This document shows positions 7,832 to 13,888 of a stretch of DNA of 13,888 nt, in pieces; the stretch's first letter is position 1, and every line of letters starts with the position of its first letter. The DNA is taken from the NCBI RefSeq assembly GCF_000186865.1, contig NW_008705597.1, positions 68,434 through 82,321 on the forward strand. Reading direction: 5' to 3'. The notes under the pieces are model-generated. The model saw only the letters and a list, made by a program, of their open reading frames with translations, did no database searches and was not told the DNA's origin. The DNA comes from Aureococcus anophagefferens (taxonomy: Eukaryota > Sar > Pelagophyceae > Pelagomonadales > Pelagomonadaceae). The position numbers were made by a program, and so were the translations under genes.

Positions 7832-8474
7832 TGCTCCTCCTGAGCTCGATGATCGCGGCCAACATCGCTGGCTGTGGGCTCGTGAAGGAACAACCTTGCG
7901 CTGGTTAATTAACGTGTCGCTAGCGGCATGATGGCAGAGTAGAACAAGCGGTAGATGACGCACCAACTACAACGGAGTCGGGTCGGATTGGGACTCCTTA
8001 TGAACCTTCTTAAATCTCGCTACATAGTTTTGTGTTATTTTGTCTATACCACTCGTCTACACCACTCTTCAACTCATTCTTCCGGGTTAGGATGACCGAC
8101 GGGACATGTTAAGCACCGCTTCAACCTCGGACTTTGCACTTCAATATCGACCTCAATACCGCCGCTCACGCCTTACGAGGGACCTCCGAGCCGCCCACGC
8201 CCCAGCTATTTTGGAGCTGAAATCGGGCCTCCAAATTGTCGCGCGGGATTGGCGGGTCGGGGCTCGGCTTCCCTCCTGGTCTTTCTCCCAGTGATGCGAC
8301 ACGCTCCCATGGGCAAGTATTGATGTTGCTTTTATTGTCGTGCGTAGTAACGCTCAAGTTTGCGTCGTCCAGTCGATCAACCCCGCCTACTTCGGCTCGA
8401 TTCCGACATCATTCGTGTTTTACCCTGCTCAGATCGAATCACTTGGCAATGCCCGACCAGTAACATGGCTCAAA
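7832..8474. other. Intergenic stretch, no confident gene
   Basis: The first 75-95 bases stay open in both alternative frames after the EF-hand stop. One gives a hydrophobic 28-codon peptide from ATG 7825 (VMLLLSSMIAANIAGCG); the other runs to TGA near 7929. A shift at the A9 tract (7801-7809) could therefore have shortened the EF-hand protein. From about 8300 a plus-strand frame reads AQVCVVQSINPAYFGSIPTS, but it runs into the antisense of the next gene and I do not call it. I see no repeats or RNA genes. Confidence 0.35.
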
Positions 8475-9232
8475 TTACACACACCAGCTGAGCCCGAGAC
8501 TGGAAAGACGCTCGGAGGCAAGCTGCTCTTTCGCCTTTGTGACTTCCCGCTGGAAATCTTCCTCGCCAACAGTAGATTTCGGCGCAGACGATGGAATTCC
8601 TGGGTTTGCTTCGCCCATCGAGGGCGCCCTTATTGGCCCCAGCTTGTCGATCTCCGACGGCTTGACGTTCATCGCGAATGCGACGTGGTCGATGATGATA
8701 CGGAACGCAGCCGAGGGATTCTTCAGCGCCTCATCGTAGTTTATGTCGATTGCGCCCCAGAGTTTCCATCGTCGGTACGCTGTCGCCCACGTTCTAACGG
8801 CATTCGCAAAATTGGCCGCTCGCGCGGGCATCCACCCGGCCCCAGCCGCTGATCGCAATTCGTCGTCGAGACATCGGTGACTGGCGAAAGCGATGGCGCG
8901 CTGGCAAAGCTTCATGGGCTCTTCGGTGAATTCATGCGTCTTGAACAGCACGGTTGAGTTTCGCGTCAAGCGACTCAGAGAATTCGCTTCGCTTTTGTAC
9001 CAGAGCTCGGCGTCTCTGGAATTCATGCTAACGTGCTTCGGGCAGTCCCAATAAGACACGTGCGCGACCTCCAGGTGCAATTTTGCCAACGCAGCTTTCA
9101 CAAGCTTTTATTCCCATGTGCTGCCAGCCCGTGCATGCCCGCCAATATCACCACCAGCTGACACCCGCCATGCGGCGGCTCTGATGCTAGAGCGCGCGCG
9201 CTCGAGGCAAGCAGCAGGGCCAGAAGCCGCAT
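8475..9232 (-). pseudogene. Secretory-pathway sulfotransferase-like gene, frameshifted
   Basis: Two overlapping minus-strand frames make one protein. Frame 1 (ATG 9232-9230, TGA 9100-9098) encodes 44 residues: a signal peptide MRLLALLLASSARALA with an ALA-type cleavage site, then QLVVILAGMHG...NKSL, which corresponds to the strand and loop of the sulfotransferase 5'-phosphosulfate site. Frame 2 continues from about 9101 to TAA 8477-8475 for 208 residues. It holds KAALAKLHLEVAHVSY, VLFKTHEF, CQRAIAFASHR (expected 3'-phosphate-binding region), ANAVRTWATAYRRWK and GAIDINYDEALKNP. Such enzymes move sulfate from PAPS to sugars or tyrosine in the Golgi. The join needs a one-base change, and the glycine-rich loop is altered (AAHGN where GTG/SGT is usual), so activity is doubtful. 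It overlaps no other gene and is probably a recent pseudogene. A sequencing indel is the alternative. Confidence 0.7.
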
Positions 9233-9239
9233 GCCCGGG

Positions 9240-9594
9240 TTCCGTTCCTGGAGTAATCATCGTTTATCTGTAAACGACTCCCTCGTTGACATGGCGTGGT
9301 TTGAACCTCTTCCATGCCGCCAAGAATCGCGTCGCAGTGCCGCGCCGCGCCACAAGTGACATCGCAGCACTTGACTCATTGTGGAACTTCAGAAGAAGGC
9401 GACGTCGTGGTCGTGGTTCGCTAGGCTAATCACTATTCTCTGATGCACACCGGTTTCATATCCCACCATTCCCTCACCGTGTAATTTCACCCCGCTTTGC
9501 TCCACTCATCCTTACACGGCACAGCCGCCTTTACATGACACAAGACGCCTGCGGCGCTTGCCCTGCCGGGGGCTTGCCTCCGGCGGATTTGTTG
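9240..9594. other. Intergenic stretch upstream of the sulfotransferase-like gene
   Basis: No gene is seen. TCGTTTA (9260-9266) and TAAACGA (9271-9277) form a perfect 7-bp stem with a 4-base loop. It lies about 30 bases upstream of the sulfotransferase-like ATG on the minus strand, so it would sit in the 5' leader. The part from 9540 to 9594 is GC-rich and abuts the dispersed repeat at 9595. Confidence 0.35.
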
Positions 9595-9625
9595 TTTCCG
9601 TCCACTTGGCCTTTCGTATCTCCCA
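9595..9625. repeat. Dispersed short repeat, copy B (31 bp)
   Basis: All 31 bases are identical to copy C at 9965-9995, in the same orientation and exactly 370 bp away. The tract begins TTTCCGTCCA and ends GTATCTCCCA. Flanks differ on both sides (GTTG/CTAG here against GCAA/GTTT there). It lies 5' of the minus-strand sulfotransferase-like gene. Confidence 0.95.
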
Positions 9626-9930
9626 CTAGCCTGAGCTAAAGGAAGCAAGTAAGATCCTCCCCGAGGGGAGGTTGAGCTCAGTTTCAATTAAATATGCCAG
9701 GATGAAGGCCGACGGACCGCGCTTGGATGGCGCAGCCACCTCAGCGGGGACGGAGGAGGGTAGGGCAGGGCGGGTGCTTCATCTGTGCCGAAGGAGGGTG
9801 GTGGGCGGGCCAAAAAAATATAAGCCGCGCCACCCCGGACCCCGGGGAAGCGGCGAGCTGGGAGAGGACCACCACAACCAGCAGTTTTATTTAGCTGGAT
9901 GATGATAGGTGGTCTAAACTCACTAACTCG
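9626..9930. other. Segment between two identical 31-bp repeats, no gene
   Basis: This segment is mostly purine-rich and GC-rich, with a 7-bp perfect hairpin (CCTCCCC 9656-9662, GGGGAGG 9665-9671) and an A7/ATATAA patch near 9814. No convincing frame is present. Together with one repeat copy it forms a 370-bp unit that could be a small non-autonomous insertion. Confidence 0.4.
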
Positions 9931-12900
9931 TTACCGGAAACATATTGTACTGCCGTAAATGCAATTTCCGTCCACTTGGCCTTTCGTATCTCCCAGTTTA
10001 CCCGCACCGGAAAAGGCTTTGCAAGAAGGTCCGCCCCCCAAGATCCGAAGCTCCGTGATGAGCGAACCCAGCCATTCACGGTCATAGAAGGATTGATACA
10101 ACTCCACTGGCGGTTTAGCCAGGCGGAAATGGTCATCTACCAACACTTTGGTCCACTTGTTTTGTTCGATGAGCAGCTGGACTGCGGCCCCCTGTTTCCT
10201 CAAGCGAGAAGAGAACCCGAATTTCCCAGCCCAGACCTCCCCCACCAGCGGGGGCGGTCGGTGCTTAGGCCAGGGCTCGGAAGGAGCAGGCCTCAACTTG
10301 GACAGGGAAACTGCAACTGCCGACTCTGTCTCATGGGGCAGCCGGTATGACCTAAGGATCTGGTCACAGTCACCGAAGAAGGACAAGGATGGGTCAAAGA
10401 GAGCAAACTCGAATTCAGGGTGGTTCTGGGTGAGGTACTCCCGGAGATCATCCACAGAGGATGCAGACACAGAGCTTGCTCCTACAGTTGGGACAAACGT
10501 TGTTGCCACTTGCAACAGCCTGGATATGGTGTCGCTGAACTTGTTTCTATGGGTGTTGAGGTAGAAGGCATATACCTTAAAGTGGTGAAGGGCCTCCAGG
10601 CGCGTTAGCAGCCGGATGAGTGCCCGTGCCAGGGGGTGGCGGGGTCTCCGCCTTGTTATCCAATTCAGAGCCAAGGTGTTATCGATCCCCAAAATGACCA
10701 CCTGGTTTGTCCAGTGGGCCCCTTGTTGGAAAGCCAAGGCAATGAAGGCGATCAGCTCTGAAATGGGGATCCAGTCCTCATCCAGCAGAAGCGGTTCCAC
10801 GGCTCGTAGAGCACCCTGTAGGTCCACTATGGCGCCACCCCAGCATCGCTTGGCTGTCCAGTCGACTGCACCCAGCACATCCAGGACGGCATCTGTTGTT
10901 ACAGTTCGGGCAGCTTCTCGCTGTCCGGGGATCCTAAGCCTCACTTCCGGGGGCAGCATGTGCATAAAGGATGACCGGAAGTAGTATTTCCAAGCATCCA
11001 CATCACTGACCAACAATCGAAGAAATTCTATGGAGTTCTCAAACTCCTTCCAGGACACTCCAGCATCTGTGCTTGTCGGTTGAAGAGCAATGTGGACCCC
11101 TCCTGAGTGCTGGTGACGGATCCTATAGAGTACAGTAAGCTCTGGTTTTATGGCAGGCTGAACTGGTGCTAAAAACTCCATGAATCCTGTCACCTTGTCA
11201 ACCAAGTCGTAAGGTATCCTCCGAGAACCAGGATTCAGTTCTGGCTCCATGAGCATCCTGCGGATTTTGTGGAGCTTTGGTTCATTAAAGCTGACTGTGC
11301 CTCCAGTCTCAGCTGAAAGATGTAAATCCGAAACATCTAAATCGTAACCGAAAGTAGTGAGAGGCCCAGCCGTTGGAGTGCCTTCCTCGTCAAGCTTGTC
11401 GACCTCGACTGCGTCGTCCCCAAGCACGCTTCGGGCTACCATGCAGTAGCTATCCCGAGCGTAAAGGGGGCGCTGACCCAGCACCAATTCACCAATAGCT
11501 GCATCGTCCACATAGACTACCGCTTCATGAAAGCCTTCTCCGTTAATGTGTGGCTCAGGGGGCCTGGTGTGTGTAAACATGGTGGCGATAGCGAAGGCCG
11601 CCATGCCATACTCTGAGGGTGAGTAAACTGATCCAAAGGTGAGGGCTAGGTAGCAAACCAATAATCCGGTTGACATGCCAGTGTCCCCTGAAGGTAAGAA
11701 GGTGCTCACTCCCCGACTCGACTCCACATCCAACCAGAGGCGGCGAAAAGCGGCAGAGATGTCCACCTTGAGCAACCGAATGGGAATGCCAGGGGCACTC
11801 AACTGGAGACGGATGCACTGGAGAATGACATCTAAAATCCGTGGGAGCCAAGCTGGGGGGTGGCTGCCCTCAGGGATGGTGCTGTTATAGGATGGCTGTG
11901 CCTCCTTTGAAGTGAACAGCTTGCGGACGCGGAGGGAATGGTCCGCGGTCTGTGCCCAGCGTACGAACTTCTTCCCCGAGCTCAGGTCATGAATGATGCG
12001 AACCTTCTTCGATACTGTACCGTCAAGGTTGTGCTTTGGGACCGCAGCTAGGGGACTCGTGTACGTCCCCAAGATGTCCTGGGCCTCCTCAGTGCACAAA
12101 AAGACCCAGCCTTGCTGGACCTCACCTAAGATAGTTCCCAAAATTTTGGTGGCATGCTCTTTTACGCTATTATGGGCTTTTGCCAGGGGTGCATTCCTTG
12201 GCAACATGACATCAGACCTGTCTGGTATGCCTAGCTTTAGCTGCTGATGGACATAATCAAAGAGGGGGCCGCCTATTCCCAGCCTCTCTCTCAACTCATC
12301 CATGCTTTCAGCTCTGTTGTCTGGGTTCCGTTGCAAGTGGAACTTTCTATAGTTCTGGATGGTGCTTTTCCAGGAACCGCAGAGGACGGCCAGCTCCGTA
12401 CCTAAACGGGCGGCCACTTCTAGGGAGTTCAGCATTGCAGCCATGGCCTCGGCCGTTGCCTCGCCTGTTTTGATACCTGCCGGACACGTTTGACCCACTG
12501 CCTCAGAAATTTTGAGGAGTATAATCTCTGCCCCAGGAGCATATGGGGCAGTAGCCAACACGTCGACGCTAATTGCGTCGTCGGTCCAGCCATCAGGGTC
12601 GGGCGGGCGGGACTTATCAAAAACATCGAGTTTGCTCGCTTGCGACTCCAATGCGCTACCAGGCTTCGCCAACCACTCCTCGATGACATCTGGCACGGCC
12701 GTGCCCATCGGACGCGGCCGCCAGGTGGCACCAGCAGCCTTGGGACAAGGTTTGCACTCATACTCAAAACTGTCAGTGAGAGACGCAGCCTCGGGACAAG
12801 GTTTGCACTCATACTCAAAACTGTCAGTGAGAGACGCTGGACTGCATATCCCACATTTCCCTGTTCGCCAGGCATGGGGAAGGCGCACTCTCGCAGCCTG

Positions 12901-13290
12901 CTGGTTGCAACCCTTACATTGGTCGCATAGCGACAATTCTTTCTTGTCCAGAAACCTTTCACTGCCATTCTCTTCATCCAGCACGTCCTCCCATGGTGTC
13001 GAATACAGTTTGACTGCCTCGCAATTCTGGCTATCGAGCCACTCGTGAACCCCGGCCAAGGTCGCGTGCCGCGGACTGTCGGGGTACATCGGCCTGCAGT
13101 GGCCTTGGTCCAGGAGCAGATAGTGCACCTGCGACTCGTCAGTCACATTGCCGACATGGATTATGTTCAGCTCCACTGGCAACCTGGCTGACATGACCAA
13201 CACTATCGCGCGGTCCTCCAGCCCCTCAACCTGGAAGTACTGGACAAAGTTGGCATCATTGGCATGCCCAGCCACGAGGTCGTGGCTCAT
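9931..13290 (-). CDS. Retrotransposon ORF2: zinc finger, reverse transcriptase, RNase H, truncated C5 DNA methyltransferase
   Basis: This is an intact frame of 1119 residues. Residues 122-182 form a cysteine-rich finger (CDQCKGC, CGIC, and two CKPC). The reverse transcriptase spans about 425-720: motif A LLKVDISAAFR with D510, motif B LTFGSVYSP (about 550-558), and motif C YVDD at 593-596. RNase H spans about 800-925, with D810 (VDWTA), E845 (ISELIAF), D870 (GIDNTLALNWI) and D920 (SDTISR) as likely metal ligands. This order and the DNT..A..WI signature recall DIRS-like elements, though no tyrosine recombinase or integrase is visible. From 1017 a cytosine-C5 methyltransferase begins: motif I GEVWAGKFGFSSRL, an acidic motif II near 1042, and motif IV GGGPSCKAFSGAGK with catalytic C1090 (PC changed to SC). 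It stops at residue 1100, where the 31-bp repeat takes over, so motifs VI-X are missing. The RT and RNase H look intact. The frame is open 5' to about 13361; ATG 13290 is the first Met. Confidence 0.92.
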   Translation of the reverse strand: MSHDLVAGHANDANFVQYFQVEGLEDRAIVLVMSARLPVELNIIHVGNVTDESQVHYLLLDQGHCRPMYPDSPRHATLAGVHEWLDSQNCEAVKLYSTPWEDVLDEENGSERFLDKKELSLCDQCKGCNQQAARVRLPHAWRTGKCGICSPASLTDSFEYECKPCPEAASLTDSFEYECKPCPKAAGATWRPRPMGTAVPDVIEEWLAKPGSALESQASKLDVFDKSRPPDPDGWTDDAISVDVLATAPYAPGAEIILLKISEAVGQTCPAGIKTGEATAEAMAAMLNSLEVAARLGTELAVLCGSWKSTIQNYRKFHLQRNPDNRAESMDELRERLGIGGPLFDYVHQQLKLGIPDRSDVMLPRNAPLAKAHNSVKEHATKILGTILGEVQQGWVFLCTEEAQDILGTYTSPLAAVPKHNLDGTVSKKVRIIHDLSSGKKFVRWAQTADHSLRVRKLFTSKEAQPSYNSTIPEGSHPPAWLPRILDVILQCIRLQLSAPGIPIRLLKVDISAAFRRLWLDVESSRGVSTFLPSGDTGMSTGLLVCYLALTFGSVYSPSEYGMAAFAIATMFTHTRPPEPHINGEGFHEAVVYVDDAAIGELVLGQRPLYARDSYCMVARSVLGDDAVEVDKLDEEGTPTAGPLTTFGYDLDVSDLHLSAETGGTVSFNEPKLHKIRRMLMEPELNPGSRRIPYDLVDKVTGFMEFLAPVQPAIKPELTVLYRIRHQHSGGVHIALQPTSTDAGVSWKEFENSIEFLRLLVSDVDAWKYYFRSSFMHMLPPEVRLRIPGQREAARTVTTDAVLDVLGAVDWTAKRCWGGAIVDLQGALRAVEPLLLDEDWIPISELIAFIALAFQQGAHWTNQVVILGIDNTLALNWITRRRPRHPLARALIRLLTRLEALHHFKVYAFYLNTHRNKFSDTISRLLQVATTFVPTVGASSVSASSVDDLREYLTQNHPEFEFALFDPSLSFFGDCDQILRSYRLPHETESAVAVSLSKLRPAPSEPWPKHRPPPLVGEVWAGKFGFSSRLRKQGAAVQLLIEQNKWTKVLVDDHFRLAKPPVELYQSFYDREWLGSLITELRILGGGPSCKAFSGAGKLGDTKGQVDGNCIYGSTICFR
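9965..9995. repeat. Dispersed short repeat, copy C, at the 3' break of the retroelement
   Basis: This tract is identical to copy B over 31 bp. It forms codons 1100-1109 of ORF2 (GDTKGQVDGN) and marks the exact point where methyltransferase similarity ends. The last ten ORF2 residues after it are unrelated to a methyltransferase. Confidence 0.95.
12734..12835 (-). repeat. 51-bp tandem duplication in ORF2 zinc-finger region
   Basis: Units 12734-12784 and 12785-12835 are nearly identical. They encode two adjacent copies of a 17-residue block, ASLTDSFEYECKPCP plus E or K plus A (residues 152-168 and 169-185). The frame is kept and one extra CKPC pair is gained. The few differences suggest a recent duplication within this copy or its immediate family. 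Confidence 0.95.
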
Positions 13291-13334
13291 CTCCAGTAAT
13301 ATACACTCCTCGACCGAGAGTTGCTGCCGTTTAC

Positions 13335-13888
13335 TTAGTGCGCTTTGGCAATCTCTCGCCTAGCTGTTATTCCGGCAGAGGCGTCTCCTAGCCTTTCCAA
13401 GGACTCGACCAGTCTAACGGCGTTAGTCTGTTGTCCACGCGGAGCGGGTGGACCTGCAGGAGGGACGTGATCTGCCCCGCCAACGCCTGGGGTTTTCCGA
13501 CCATCTGGCTCCTTAAAGTTCTGAGGCGGTAGGCCCTCAATCCTAGAGCTCCTTCTCGGAGCGGGTGCAGGGCGCAACTGCAGGTTCTGCTCCAGTAGTA
13601 CGGCTGTTGCGGCCATAGGTTGCCGGCCAGTCTTAGGAGCAGGACCAAAATCGCACAGCACATGCGGGCGTCTGGGCAACTGCCCCGCTTGCCCAGTGGT
13701 CTCGGGCGATGCCAAGAGCACAGGGTCCTCTGGTCTATGCGGCTGCGGCTCAGCCGAATCATCTCTCAAGGTCTCCTGCGCTGCTTGCTCATCAGACCTC
13801 GCAGTTGTCGCCTTCCGCAAGTGTTCCTCCAACCCAAAGCTATCCTCGCTAGAGGCTGGAACCACCACTGTGAAACACCGGATTTTTT
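13335..13888 (-). CDS. Retrotransposon ORF1 (gag-like, N-terminus outside window)
   Basis: This minus-strand frame is open from the right edge to TAA 13337-13335 and covers at least 184 codons. The product is rich in Pro, Ala, Arg, Gln and Glu (DEQAAQETLRDDSAEPQPHR; PAPAPRRSSR; GPPAPRGQQTNAVR) and looks disordered and basic, as in nucleic-acid-binding gag-type proteins. I see no zinc knuckle in the visible part. It lies just 5' of ORF2, which is in the -1 frame relative to it. The ORF2 frame is open from about 13361, so the two overlap by roughly 26 bases. That layout would allow -1 frameshifting, but the overlap holds no classical X XXY YYZ slippery heptamer, so re-initiation at ATG 13290 is equally possible. 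Confidence 0.6.
   Translation of the reverse strand, partial: KIRCFTVVVPASSEDSFGLEEHLRKATTARSDEQAAQETLRDDSAEPQPHRPEDPVLLASPETTGQAGQLPRRPHVLCDFGPAPKTGRQPMAATAVLLEQNLQLRPAPAPRRSSRIEGLPPQNFKEPDGRKTPGVGGADHVPPAGPPAPRGQQTNAVRLVESLERLGDASAGITARREIAKAH

Larger units (their letters stand above)
9965..13888 (-). mobile_element. Retrotransposon, 3'-truncated, continues past right edge
   Basis: Two minus-strand ORFs (13888-13335 and 13290-9931) lie in gag-pol order with ORF2 in the -1 frame. The 3' side ends inside a methyltransferase domain at the dispersed repeat 9965-9995, so the downstream part and 3' terminal sequences are lost. The 5' end is outside the window. No long terminal repeat or target-site duplication is visible. 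Class I is certain from the RT and RNase H; the order (DIRS-like or another group) is inferred. C5-methyltransferase-carrying retrotransposons have been described from dinoflagellates and a charophyte alga. Confidence 0.85.

Noticed and set aside
8340..8852. Plus-strand ORF with a plausible first 45 residues
   Set aside because: Most of it is antisense to the sulfotransferase-like body, and the remainder matches no family.
9595..9995. CRISPR array from repeated 31-bp units
   Set aside because: Two adjacent copies 370 bp apart and a distant third copy, with no regular spacers, in a eukaryotic context.
9976..10984. Plus-strand ORFs inside the retroelement
   Set aside because: They are antisense to the RNase H and RT coding sequence and lack recognisable domains.

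Overview
This window reads as nuclear DNA of a protist, most likely a dinoflagellate or a close relative. There are no bacterial operons or Shine-Dalgarno starts. The genes are long and GC-rich, and they sit between relic transposon fragments and AT-rich filler. A reverse transcriptase polyprotein also carries a cytosine-C5 methyltransferase domain, a combination known from dinoflagellate retrotransposons. No spliced-leader sequence was found, so the taxon remains an inference.

Left part (1-4250). A 176-codon open frame on the minus strand runs off the left edge. Next comes a diverged inverted duplication (about 790-1195) whose two arms encode related peptides in divergent orientation. A GC-rich plus-strand frame (1184-2680) follows. 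It resembles the C-terminal half of a MULE-type transposase with a SWIM-like zinc finger, and a piece of its end is duplicated at 2830-2983. The rest, to about 4250, is mostly AT-rich and without a recognisable gene, apart from one GC-rich island.

Middle part (4250-7130). A minus-strand gene of unknown family covers 4514-6253. It has conserved-looking histidine-rich motifs and a two-helix membrane tail, but it is broken by an in-frame TGA, an in-frame TAG, a frame change and one probable intron. A 12-codon upstream ORF and a copy of a short dispersed repeat lie just 5' of it. At 6897-7130 there is a possible hAT/ZNF862-like transposase fragment.

Right part (7175-13888). An EF-hand protein gene lies on the plus strand. 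A minus-strand sulfotransferase-like gene follows, with a signal peptide and P-loop region cut from its body by a one-base frame change. A large minus-strand retroelement fills the rest: ORF1 (open past the right edge), then a 1119-residue ORF2 in the -1 frame with a cysteine-rich finger, reverse transcriptase, RNase H and a truncated C5 methyltransferase.

The retroelement's 3' break coincides exactly with one copy of a 27-31 bp repeat that also occurs at 9595 and 6365. This is the least explained signal in the window. Overall the region looks like an accessory landscape shaped by mobile elements, with one or two possibly intact host genes (EF-hand, left-edge ORF).
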